Assembly (NCBI GenBank): GCA_041581055.1
Contig: JBFGCT010000004.1
Location: 1 to 56,382 of the forward strand
DNA length: 56,382 nucleotides
Direction: 5' to 3'
Source: JBFGCT01 sp041581055
Lineage (GTDB): Bacteria > Actinomycetota > Acidimicrobiia > Acidimicrobiales > Ilumatobacteraceae
Part shown: piece after piece, positions 8,956-16,933 of the stretch
How the letters are laid out: every line of letters begins with the position of its first letter
Numbering within the stretch: position 1 is the first letter of the stretch
Program-made: the position numbers and the translations under genes
The notes under the pieces: model-generated
Database searches by the model: none
The model's input: only the letters and a program-made list of their open reading frames with translations
Told to the model about the DNA's origin: nothing

Positions 8956-10022
8956 CGAACCGAACGGCGCCGCGCGCCAACGTGATCGGAATGGGCCTGA
9001 TCGGTGGTTCGATCGCGCTGGCGCTGCGGGCCAGGGGGTGGCACGTGACCGGCGACGACCAGGATCCGGAGGCGATCGCCAACGCCCTCGACCGCTCGGT
9101 GGTCGACGGCGCCGGGCTCGACGAGTCGGCGGAGATCACGTTCGTCGCCGTCCCGGTGCTCGCCGCCGTCGACCAGGTCAAGCGGGCGCTGGCCGAGACG
9201 ACCGGCACGGTGACCGACGTGAGCAGCGTGAAGGCGCCGCTGTGCCAGGCCTGCGACGACCCCCGGTTCGTCGGCGGGCACCCGATGGCGGGCAGCGAGC
9301 TCGACGGGCTCGACGGCGCCCACGCCGACCTGTTCAACGGCGCGGTCTGGGTGCTCACTCCGGTCGCCCACAGCGACGACTCGACGTTTGCCCAGGTCAC
9401 GAGCGTCGTCGCCTCGTTCGGCGCCGAGGTGGTCGCCCTCCCGCCCGAGCGCCACGACGAGGTGGTCGCCGTCGTCAGCCACGTCCCGCACCTCGCCGCG
9501 GCGACCCTGATGGGGCTGGCGGTGAGCCGCTCCGAGGAGCACGTCGCGCTCCTCCGGTTGGCGGCCGGCGGGTTCCGCGACATGACCAGGGTCGCCAGCG
9601 GCCCGCCGGCGATGTGGCTGGACATCTGCTCGGAGAACCGGACCGCGATCGTCGACGCGCTCGGCCGCTTGATCACGGGGCTCGGCGAGATCCGCGACGT
9701 CGTCCGGGCCGACGACCGCGAGGCGCTGTTCGCGCGGCTGCAGGCGGCGCGCGAGGCCCGCGCCAACCTGCCGACGCGCGTCGCCCATCCGGAGGAGATC
9801 GCCGAGTTCCGCATCCCGATCCCCGACCGCCCCGGAGCGGCGGCCGAGGTGTTCACGCTCGCCGCCGAGCTGGGCGTCAACATCGCCAGCTTCGAGGTCG
9901 TCCACGTCGCCGAGAGCACGCGCGGCGTCGCCGTCGTCCTCGTCGACCAGTCGTTCGCCGACGTCTTCCGCGGTGGTCTCATCGCCCGTGGGTTCCGGCC
10001 GTCGGTGACACCGCTGTCGTGA
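8952..10022 (+). CDS. tyrA: prephenate dehydrogenase with ACT domain
   Basis: Oxidises and decarboxylates prephenate to 4-hydroxyphenylpyruvate in tyrosine synthesis, using NAD(P). 356 aa. A Rossmann GxGxxG (GMGLIG, residues 13-18), the substrate-site HPMAGSE and the helical-domain motif GFRDMTRVASG are all visible. The C-terminal region (about 275-345, FRIPIPDRPGAAAEV...) is an ACT domain, expected to bind tyrosine or another amino acid for feedback control. GTG start overlaps the rluB stop; the stop overlaps the aroA start. Confidence 0.94.
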   Translation: MTNRTAPRANVIGMGLIGGSIALALRARGWHVTGDDQDPEAIANALDRSVVDGAGLDESAEITFVAVPVLAAVDQVKRALAETTGTVTDVSSVKAPLCQACDDPRFVGGHPMAGSELDGLDGAHADLFNGAVWVLTPVAHSDDSTFAQVTSVVASFGAEVVALPPERHDEVVAVVSHVPHLAAATLMGLAVSRSEEHVALLRLAAGGFRDMTRVASGPPAMWLDICSENRTAIVDALGRLITGLGEIRDVVRADDREALFARLQAAREARANLPTRVAHPEEIAEFRIPIPDRPGAAAEVFTLAAELGVNIASFEVVHVAESTRGVAVVLVDQSFADVFRGGLIARGFRPSVTPLS

Positions 10023-11341
10023 GCAGTGACACCGACGGGCCCGACGGGATCATCACCGTCCGCCGCGCCGACGGCCCGGTGGTCGCCGACGTCACGGTCC
10101 CGCCGTCGAAGAGCATCGCCAACCGGGCGCTCCTGTGCGCGGCGCTGGTCGACGGCACGTGCGACATCGTCGGCGTCGCCCCGGGCGACGACACCACGGC
10201 GATGCTGGAGTGCCTCGAGCTCCTCGGCTGCGACGTCAGCGTCGACCTGGTCGACGGGCAACGCGTCGCCCACATCGTCGGAACCGGCGGCGACCTCGCT
10301 CCCGGCCCGATCGTCCTGCCCACCCGCCTCGCCGGGACGACCTCGAGGTTCGTCACCGCGCTCGCCTCGCTGGGCCCCGGCCCGTACACGATCGACGGCG
10401 ACGCGCCGCTGCGGGAGCGCCCGATGGGGCCGCTGCACGCCGCCTTGGCGGCGCTGGGCGCCGATCTCGAACCCGGGGAGCGGTGGGGCCATCTCCCGGT
10501 CACGGTCCGCGGACCGGTGCGCGGCGCCGATGGGCTCGTGATGCCCGGCGACGTGTCGAGCCAGTACGTCACGGGGTTGATGCTGATCGCGCCGTATCTC
10601 CCGCGCGGCATGCGGCTCGGCTTGTCGACCGAGCTCGTGTCGCGGCCGTATATCGAGATGACCAGGGACATGATGGCCGCGTTCGGCGTCGCCGGCGTCG
10701 ACGTGGTCGAGCGGCGGGTGACGGTCCCGCCCGGTCGCTACGAGCCGACCGAGTTCCACGTCGAGCCGGACGCTTCGTCGGCGAGCTATCCGTTGGCCGC
10801 CGCGGCGATGGTCGGCGGCGCGGTCAGCGTCCGGGGCATCGGCGCCCGATCGATCCAGGGCGACGCGCGGTTCGCCGACGTGCTCGTCTCGATGGGCTGT
10901 GTGGCGATCGTCGGCGAGCACGACACCGTGGTCATGCGCCGCCGCGACCAACCGCTGCGCGGCATCGACATCGACATGAGGGACATCTCCGACCTGGTGC
11001 CGACCCTGGCCGTCGTGGCGACCCAGGCGGTGACGCCGACCCGGATCACCGGGGTCGGGTTCGTCCGCAACAAGGAGAGCGACCGCCTCGGCGATCTGGC
11101 CTCCGAGCTCACCGCCACCGGCGCCAAGGTGACCGTCGACGCCGACGGTCTGACGATCACACCGACCGACCTCCTGCGCGGCGCCCGGCTCGAAACGCAT
11201 CACGACCATCGGCTGGCGATGGCCTTCGGGTTGCTCGGGCTCGTCGTCGACGGCATCGAGATCGTCGACCCCGGCGTCGTGGCGAAGAGTTGGCCCGGCT
11301 ATTGGGACGCGCTGGCGTCGATCCCGGCGCACCGGCCGTGA
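10019..11341 (+). CDS. aroA: 3-phosphoshikimate 1-carboxyvinyltransferase (EPSP synthase)
   Basis: Joins phosphoenolpyruvate to shikimate-3-phosphate, the sixth step of the shikimate pathway. 440 aa, standard length. Visible active-site elements are PPSKSIANRA at the N-terminus, the SSASYPLAAA segment, the catalytic Asp region DLVPTLAV, RNKESDR and DHRLAM. The GTG start overlaps tyrA and the stop overlaps the HAD gene, so aromatic amino acid synthesis is translationally chained to the envelope genes downstream. Confidence 0.96.
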   Translation: MSSDTDGPDGIITVRRADGPVVADVTVPPSKSIANRALLCAALVDGTCDIVGVAPGDDTTAMLECLELLGCDVSVDLVDGQRVAHIVGTGGDLAPGPIVLPTRLAGTTSRFVTALASLGPGPYTIDGDAPLRERPMGPLHAALAALGADLEPGERWGHLPVTVRGPVRGADGLVMPGDVSSQYVTGLMLIAPYLPRGMRLGLSTELVSRPYIEMTRDMMAAFGVAGVDVVERRVTVPPGRYEPTEFHVEPDASSASYPLAAAAMVGGAVSVRGIGARSIQGDARFADVLVSMGCVAIVGEHDTVVMRRRDQPLRGIDIDMRDISDLVPTLAVVATQAVTPTRITGVGFVRNKESDRLGDLASELTATGAKVTVDADGLTITPTDLLRGARLETHHDHRLAMAFGLLGLVVDGIEIVDPGVVAKSWPGYWDALASIPAHRP

Positions 11342-11955
11342 GCGGAACGGTTCGCCAGGTCGCGGCGTTCGACGTCGATGGCACGCTGACCACGCGCGAC
11401 TGCGTCGTGCCGTTCCTCCGGCGAGTGGCCGGAACCCCGCGCATCGTCGTCGGCGTCGGACGGCACCCGAGCCGACTCGGTCGGGACGTGGCGCGGCGCG
11501 ACCGTGACGCGCTCAAGGCGCTGGCCGCCGAGGCGGCGTTCTCGGGCCGCCCGCTGGTCGAGGTGGTCGACGAGGGCCGTGCGTTCGCCTTGGAGGTCCA
11601 CGACCGCTGGCTCCGCGCCGACTCGAGGGCGCGGCTCGACGAGCACCTCGCCCTGGGTGACTCCGTAGTGCTCGTGTCGGCGTCGTTCGAGGTCTATCTC
11701 GAGCCGCTGGCCGAACTGCTCGGGGTCGATCACGCGATCGGCACGCGCCTCGCGCTCCACCCGTCGGGGATCCTGACCGGGCGACTCGACGGTCCGAACT
11801 GCCGGGGGCCGGAGAAGGTGCGCCGGCTGCACGACTGGCTCGACCGCGGGGGAGGCCGATCGCTGGCACGGGTCGTCGCCTACGGCGACTCGCACGGCGA
11901 TCGGGAGCTGCTGGCCGACGCCGACGAGGCGCATTGGATCGGGAGGTCGCGGTGA
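11338..11955 (+). CDS. HAD-superfamily phosphatase (SerB-like, subfamily IB), possible decaprenyl-phosphoryl-5-phosphoribose phosphatase
   Basis: A 205-aa HAD hydrolase. Motif I is FDVDGTLT with nucleophile Asp12 and acid Asp14, motif II is VLVSAS, the Lys is in GPEKVRRL and motif III is YGDSHGDREL. Subfamily IB members hydrolyse phosphate monoesters. The gene is locked by GTGA overlaps to aroA before it and to the UbiA gene after it. The UbiA product would make decaprenyl-phosphoryl-5-phosphoribose, which must lose its 5-phosphate before DprE1/DprE2 can act, so this enzyme is a natural candidate for that step. In mycobacteria a PAP2-family protein (Rv3807c) has been assigned this role. Function is inferred from context. 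Confidence 0.72.
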   Translation: MSGTVRQVAAFDVDGTLTTRDCVVPFLRRVAGTPRIVVGVGRHPSRLGRDVARRDRDALKALAAEAAFSGRPLVEVVDEGRAFALEVHDRWLRADSRARLDEHLALGDSVVLVSASFEVYLEPLAELLGVDHAIGTRLALHPSGILTGRLDGPNCRGPEKVRRLHDWLDRGGGRSLARVVAYGDSHGDRELLADADEAHWIGRSR

Positions 11956-12818
11956 GTCCGCTGTTGCGCGCCTGCCGGCCCAAGCAATGGGCGAAGAACG
12001 TGCTCGTCTTCGCCGCGCCGGCCGCGGCCGGGGTGCTCGACCAGGGCCGCGAGCTCGGGCTGACCCTGGTGGTGTTCGCCGCGATGTGCGCCGCGTCGAG
12101 CGGCATGTACCTGTGGAACGACGTGCTCGACGTCGATGCCGACCGCAAGCATCCGACCAAGCAGCACCGGCCGATCGCCGCCGGGGCGGTGTCGCTCACC
12201 ACCGCCCGCGTCGTCGGCGTCCTGTTGTCCGTTCTCTCGCTCGGTTTGGCCGCGCTCACGGGCCGCTGGCAGACCGTCGCCGTCGTCGCCACCTACATCG
12301 GGCTGATCGCGGCGTACAGCGCGGTGTTGAAGCACGTCGCGATCGTCGACCTGGTCGCCATCGCGTCCGGGTTCGTGTTGCGCGCCGCCGCCGGCGCCGT
12401 CGCCGTCGACGTCCCGATGTCCAGGTGGTTCGTGCTGTGCATCACGTTCGGGTCGCTGTTCATCGTCGTCGGCAAGCGGTACGCAGAACGGGTCGAGATC
12501 GGCGACAACGGCGGAACACGCGCCACTCTCGACGTGTACAGCGTGGGGCTGCTGCGGATGCTGCTCGCCATCAGCTGCGGATCGGCGCTGCTCAGCTACT
12601 GCGTGTGGGCTCTGGAGACCGCCACGGTGTCCACGTCGGACTGGCCGCTCTACGAGCTCTCGATCGTCCCGATGCTGACGGCGATGTTCCGCTACCTGTT
12701 GATTCTCGACACCGGCGGCGGCAGCGCCCCCGAGGACGTGTTCGCCTCCGACCGGACGCTGCAGGCCCTGGGCGTGGCATGGGTCGTCGTCTACGGCCTT
12801 GCGGTCTACGCTGCCTGA
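11952..12818 (+). CDS. UbiA-family decaprenyl-phosphate phosphoribosyltransferase
   Basis: Integral membrane prenyltransferase-fold enzyme, 288 aa with about nine helices. It should transfer 5-phosphoribose from PRPP to decaprenyl phosphate, the committed step towards decaprenyl-phosphoarabinose. The first Asp-rich motif (NDVLDVDADRKHP, residues 56-68) and the following KxxRPIAAG are the same arrangement as in mycobacterial Rv3806c, and the N-terminal RPKQWAKN is typical of this subgroup rather than of quinone-pathway UbiA. Start at GTG 11952 overlaps the HAD stop. The dprE1 and dprE2 genes downstream support the assignment. Confidence 0.87.
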   Translation: MSPLLRACRPKQWAKNVLVFAAPAAAGVLDQGRELGLTLVVFAAMCAASSGMYLWNDVLDVDADRKHPTKQHRPIAAGAVSLTTARVVGVLLSVLSLGLAALTGRWQTVAVVATYIGLIAAYSAVLKHVAIVDLVAIASGFVLRAAAGAVAVDVPMSRWFVLCITFGSLFIVVGKRYAERVEIGDNGGTRATLDVYSVGLLRMLLAISCGSALLSYCVWALETATVSTSDWPLYELSIVPMLTAMFRYLLILDTGGGSAPEDVFASDRTLQALGVAWVVVYGLAVYAA

Positions 12819-12825
12819 ACCCATC

Positions 12826-13593
12826 ATGGCCGACATCGTGAGTCCCGACCGCCCGACGCTGCCCGCCGTGCTGGAGCGCGTGCGCGACGTCGAGGGCTGG
12901 ATGACCCCGGGGCAGGCGGCGACGCTCTACGACGCGGCGGTCGGGTGCCCGCCCGGCGGGCGCATCGTCGAGATCGGCAGCTTCCGCGGCCGGTCGACGA
13001 TCGTGCTCGCCTCCGCCGCGGCGCCCGATGTGGAGGTCGTCGCGATCGACCCGCACGCCGGCAACGACCGCGGCCCGCAGGAGATCGAGGGGTTCGAGGA
13101 CGACGCCGAGGACGACCACGCGGTCTTCAACCAGAACCTCGCCGCGGCGGGCGTCGCCGACCGCGTCCGCCACGTCCGCGAGTTCTCCGACCGTGCGCAC
13201 GAGGTCGTCGATGGCCCGGTCGATGTGCTCTACATCGACGGCGCCCACCGGTTCGCCCCCGCCAGGGCCGACATCGTGTCGTGGGGCGAGCGGGTCGCCG
13301 ACGGCGGCGTGATGCTGATCCACGACTCGTTCTCGTCGGTCGGGGTGACGCTGGCGATCCTGCGCGAGCTCGTGCTCGGTGGCCGGTTCCGGTACATCGG
13401 CCGATCGCGCTCGATGACCACCTACCGCGCCGACCTCGCGCCCGGCGCCGCGTCGCGGGCGCGCAACGCCGCCCGCCAACTCGCCCAGCTTCCGTGGTTC
13501 GCGCGGAACCTGGCCCTCAAGGTCGCCCTCTCGCTCGGGCTCGCCGGCGCGTTGGCGCGCGTCGGCCGCGACGCTCCCGAATGGCCCTACTGA
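12826..13593 (+). CDS. class I SAM-dependent methyltransferase (Methyltransf_24 type)
   Basis: A 255-aa soluble methyltransferase. The SAM-binding motif I is RIVEIGSFRGRST, the acidic strand 2 end is VVAIDPHAG, and LYIDGAHRF is the hallmark of the Methyltransf_24/TylF-like group, many of which methylate sugar hydroxyls with metal help. It starts 7 bp after the UbiA gene and ends 37 bp before dprE1, so it belongs to the decaprenyl-phosphoarabinose unit; methylation of an envelope sugar is a reasonable guess. A Prodigal-style earlier start at 12799 would overlap the UbiA gene and lacks the conserved region. Confidence 0.8.
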   Translation: MADIVSPDRPTLPAVLERVRDVEGWMTPGQAATLYDAAVGCPPGGRIVEIGSFRGRSTIVLASAAAPDVEVVAIDPHAGNDRGPQEIEGFEDDAEDDHAVFNQNLAAAGVADRVRHVREFSDRAHEVVDGPVDVLYIDGAHRFAPARADIVSWGERVADGGVMLIHDSFSSVGVTLAILRELVLGGRFRYIGRSRSMTTYRADLAPGAASRARNAARQLAQLPWFARNLALKVALSLGLAGALARVGRDAPEWPY

Positions 13594-13615
13594 CGTCCGC
13601 GGGCCGCCTCGTCAG

Positions 13616-13621
13616 TAGCCT
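13616..13621 (+). promoter_or_regulatory. -10 box before dprE1
   Basis: TAGCCT ends 9 nt before the GTG of dprE1, the same geometry as the other leaderless promoters here. It would give dprE1-dprE2-GT4 their own transcript in addition to read-through. Confidence 0.4.
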
Positions 13622-13630
13622 CCACCGGCG

Positions 13631-15010
13631 GTGAGATCGGAGCAGACGGAGCTGAGCGGGTGGGGTCGGACCGCGCCGACGGTCGCCACGTTGATCGACG
13701 CGTCGCGCGCCGAGTTGCCCGACGTCGTCGCCGCGGCGCGGTCGTCGGGCCGGGGGGCGATCGCCCGCGGCCTCGGCCGGGCCTACGGCGACCCCGCCCA
13801 GAACGCCGGCGGGCTGGTCGTGCGCGTCGACCCGGCCGGCGACCCGATCGTTCTCGACGCGGCGGCCGCGACGGTCACCGCTTCGGCCGGCGCCAGCTTC
13901 GACACGCTGATGCGGGCGCTCGTGCCGCAGGGCTGGTTCGTCCCGGTGACGGCGGGAACCCGCTTCGTCACGGTCGGCGGGGCGATCGCCAGCGACATCC
14001 ACGGCAAGAACCACCACGTCGACGGGTCGTTCGGAACGCACGTCGTCGAGTTCGGCCTGCTGCTCGCTGACGGCTCTCACCGCACCGTGACCCGGGAGGC
14101 CGACCCGGACCTGTGGTGGGCGACGATCGGCGGGATGGGCCTGACCGGTCTGATCACCGGGGCCACGTTCCGCGTCCTGCCGATCGAGACCAGCCGCTGC
14201 CTGATCGAGACCGCGCGGCTCCCCGATCTCGACCAGCTGCTCGAGCGGATGGAGACCGGCGACGACGACCACCGGTACTCCGTGGCGTGGATCGACCTCG
14301 TCACCACGGGCGCCCATCTCGGTCGCTCGGTCCTGACCAGGGGCGACCACGCGACGGCCGCCGAGCTCGCCGAGCACCACCCGCGGTCGGCCGGCGACCC
14401 GCTGGCCTTCGACCCCGGGTCGCTCGCCGATGTTCCGGCGCACGTGCCGAACGTCCTCAGCCGGCCGGCGGTCCGCGCCTTCAACGAGTTCTGGTATCGC
14501 AAGACGCCGCGCCGCCGGCTCGGGGTCGAGACGCTGACCGGCTTCTTCCACCCGCTCGACATGGTCGGCGAGTGGAACCGGCTGTACGGGCGCGACGGCT
14601 TCCTGCAATACCAGTTCGTCGTGCCGTTCGAGGCGGTCGACACGCTGCGGGCGATCATCGTCGATGTCGTCGAGTCGGGGCACGCCAGCTTCCTCGCCAT
14701 CCTCAAGCGGTTCGGTCCGTCGAGCGGGGGGCTGCTCAGCTTCCCGCAGCCGGGATGGACCCTCACGCTCGACCTGCCGGCCGGCGCCGACGGCCTCGGC
14801 CGGCAACTCGCGCGGCTCGACGACCTCGTGCTCGGCGCCGGCGGGCGGCACTACCTCGCCAAGGACGCGGCGACCACGCCGGCGGTGATCCGAGCCGGAT
14901 ACCCCCGGCTCGCCGAGTGGCAGGCGATCCGGGCGCGGGTCGACCCGGACGGCCTCTGGGTCAGCGACCAAGCGCGGCGGCTCGACCTGCTGCGACCGAG
15001 CGAGAGGTGA
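13631..15010 (+). CDS. dprE1: decaprenylphosphoryl-beta-D-ribose 2'-oxidase
   Basis: FAD flavoenzyme (VAO/PCMH fold) that oxidises C2 of decaprenylphosphoryl-ribose to the keto intermediate, the first half of epimerisation to arabinose; acts at the membrane face. 459 aa, as in mycobacteria. The FAD domain (about 8-185) contains DIHGKNHH with His124, equivalent to the His132 region of the M. tuberculosis enzyme. Highly similar blocks are WYRK, FHPLDMVGEWNR and GFLQYQFVVP. Lys411 (YLAKD) matches catalytic Lys418. The residue at the benzothiazinone-reactive Cys387 is Thr379 (GWTLTLD). dprE2 follows after 4 bp. Confidence 0.93.
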   Translation: MRSEQTELSGWGRTAPTVATLIDASRAELPDVVAAARSSGRGAIARGLGRAYGDPAQNAGGLVVRVDPAGDPIVLDAAAATVTASAGASFDTLMRALVPQGWFVPVTAGTRFVTVGGAIASDIHGKNHHVDGSFGTHVVEFGLLLADGSHRTVTREADPDLWWATIGGMGLTGLITGATFRVLPIETSRCLIETARLPDLDQLLERMETGDDDHRYSVAWIDLVTTGAHLGRSVLTRGDHATAAELAEHHPRSAGDPLAFDPGSLADVPAHVPNVLSRPAVRAFNEFWYRKTPRRRLGVETLTGFFHPLDMVGEWNRLYGRDGFLQYQFVVPFEAVDTLRAIIVDVVESGHASFLAILKRFGPSSGGLLSFPQPGWTLTLDLPAGADGLGRQLARLDDLVLGAGGRHYLAKDAATTPAVIRAGYPRLAEWQAIRARVDPDGLWVSDQARRLDLLRPSER

Positions 15011-15014
15011 TGTC

Positions 15015-15761
15015 ATGAACAACGCGATCAACCAACCCCAGACCGTGCTCGTGCTCGGCGGCGGCAGCGACATCGCGGCGGCGATCGTCGCCCGGCTCGC
15101 GTCGCCCGCGCTGCGCCACGTCGCGCTCGGCGTCCGGAACCCGGACGCGGTCGACACCGGGGCATACGACGCCGGCGCCGCCGAGGTGGTGGCCGTCCGG
15201 TTCGACGCCACCGATCACGCCGGGCATCGGGCGTTCGTCGCCGACGTCGCCGGCCGGTTCGGCGACCTCGACGTCGTGATCCAGGCGTTCGGACAGCTCG
15301 GCCTCGACGCCGCCGACGACCCGGTCGCCGCGGCCGCCTTGATCGATGTCAACACGACGGGCGCGGTCAGCTCCGGGCTGGCGGTGGCCGAGCAGCTCCG
15401 CGCCCAGGGCCACGGCGCCCTGGTCGTGCTGTCGAGCGTCGCCGGCGTGCGGACCCGCGCCTCGAACTTCGTGTACGGCGCGAGCAAGGCCGGCCAGGAC
15501 GCCTTCGCCACCGGGCTCGGGCACGCGCTCCACGGCACCGGCGCCCGTGTGCTCACCGTCCGGCCGGGATTCGTGCGGACCTCGATGACCGCCGGCTTGG
15601 ACGACGTCCCGTTCACGACCGAGGCGGGCGACGTCGCCGACGCGGTGGTCGCCGGGTTGCGGCGGCGCCGTGACGTCGTGTGGGTGCCCGGCGTGCTGCG
15701 CGCCGTGTTCGCCCTCCTGCGGCACGCGCCGGGCTTCGTGTGGCGGCGCCTCGACCGATGA
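15015..15761 (+). CDS. dprE2: decaprenylphosphoryl-2-keto-ribose reductase (SDR family)
   Basis: NADH-dependent short-chain dehydrogenase that reduces the keto intermediate from DprE1 to decaprenylphosphoryl-arabinose. 248 aa. The cofactor site is LVLGGGSDIA (residues 12-21); the catalytic triad is Ser141, Tyr154 and Lys158 (NFVYGASKAG, a block nearly identical to the mycobacterial protein). The RPGFVRT motif follows. A purine-rich ribosome binding site (GAGAGGTG) precedes the ATG. The stop overlaps the GT4 start (ATGA). Confidence 0.92.
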   Translation: MNNAINQPQTVLVLGGGSDIAAAIVARLASPALRHVALGVRNPDAVDTGAYDAGAAEVVAVRFDATDHAGHRAFVADVAGRFGDLDVVIQAFGQLGLDAADDPVAAAALIDVNTTGAVSSGLAVAEQLRAQGHGALVVLSSVAGVRTRASNFVYGASKAGQDAFATGLGHALHGTGARVLTVRPGFVRTSMTAGLDDVPFTTEAGDVADAVVAGLRRRRDVVWVPGVLRAVFALLRHAPGFVWRRLDR

Positions 15762-16918
15762 GGCCGGACGACGAGCGGCTGGCCGCCGCCGCCGCCCGGC
15801 TGCGCCGGTCGGGGATCCGCCGGGTCGAGAGCTACGCCTGGCGCGACCTCGACGACCCCGACGCGGGCGGTTCGGAGGTTCACGCCGATCAAATCTTCCG
15901 CCGGTGGGCGGCGGCCGGCGTCGCGGTGCACCTCCGGACCTCGACGGACGATCGGTCCCGCTCCTTCGAGCGCAACGGGTACCGCGTGACCCAGCGCGGC
16001 GGCCGGCTCGACGTGTTCGGGCGGGTGTTCGCCCGCCAGCTCCTCAGGCGGCGGCCGGCCGACACCGCGACGATCGAGATCTGGAACGGGGTGCCGTGGT
16101 TCGGGCCGATCTGGGCCCCCCGCCGCCGGGTCGTCTGGATGCACCACGTCCATCGCGAGATGTGGAAGGACGCGCTGCCGGGCGTGCTCGGACGAATCGG
16201 TCGCTGGGTCGAGACGCGACTGGCGCCGCCCTGGTACCGCGCGAGCGCAATCGCCACCCTCTCGGAGTCGTCCGCCGAGGAGATCCGCGAGATGGGCCTG
16301 CCGGCCGCCAACGTCCACGTGATCCCGCCCGGGGTCGACCAGCGGTACACGCCCGACGAGTCGCGGCGCAGCCCGACACCGTTGGTGGTCGTCGTCGGCC
16401 GTCTGGCGCCGGTCAAGCGGCAGCGGACGGCGTTGCTGGCGATCGCCGAGGCGCGATGCTCCCATCCGTCGCTGGCGGTCGAGTTGATCGGTGACGGCCC
16501 CGATCGCCCGGCGATCGACTCATGGGTGGCGGAGAACGGCGCCGACGGCTGGGTCCGGGTTCGGGGGCGCGTCACCGACGACGAGATCCTCGACGCGTAC
16601 CGCCGGGCGTGGCTCGTCGTCAGCGCGTCCTACGCCGAGGGGTGGGGGATGTCCCTGACCGAGGGCGCCGCCTGCGGCACCACGGCGGTCGCCACCGACA
16701 TCGCCGGGCATCGCGGCGCCGTGATCGACGGCGAGACCGGCGTGCTCACGGCCGTCGAGCGGCTGGGCGCGTCGATCGCCGCGCTCTTGGCCGACCCGGC
16801 GCGCCGTGGCGAACTGGCCGCCGGCGCGCTCGACCACGCCCGGCGCCTGTCGTGGACCGCCGTGGCGGCGCGCCACCTCGAGTTGCTCGCCGACGAGGTC
16901 AGCCCGCCTGGCGACTGA
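15758..16918 (+). CDS. glycosyltransferase family 4
   Basis: A 386-aa GT-B fold retaining glycosyltransferase, probably at the cytosolic membrane face. The N-terminal part has GGSEVHADQIFRRW, the linker IPPGVDQRYTP, the donor-domain strand VVVVGRLAPVKRQ, and the C-terminal EGWGMSLTEGAACG motif with the EX7E glutamates. Donor and acceptor are unknown. The ATG overlaps the dprE2 stop, which ties it to arabinan precursor synthesis; it may start or extend the acceptor glycan. Convergent with the mannose synthase gene, 15 bp apart. Confidence 0.85.
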   Translation: MRPDDERLAAAAARLRRSGIRRVESYAWRDLDDPDAGGSEVHADQIFRRWAAAGVAVHLRTSTDDRSRSFERNGYRVTQRGGRLDVFGRVFARQLLRRRPADTATIEIWNGVPWFGPIWAPRRRVVWMHHVHREMWKDALPGVLGRIGRWVETRLAPPWYRASAIATLSESSAEEIREMGLPAANVHVIPPGVDQRYTPDESRRSPTPLVVVVGRLAPVKRQRTALLAIAEARCSHPSLAVELIGDGPDRPAIDSWVAENGADGWVRVRGRVTDDEILDAYRRAWLVVSASYAEGWGMSLTEGAACGTTAVATDIAGHRGAVIDGETGVLTAVERLGASIAALLADPARRGELAAGALDHARRLSWTAVAARHLELLADEVSPPGD

Positions 16919-16933
16919 CGATCTCGCCGTCGG

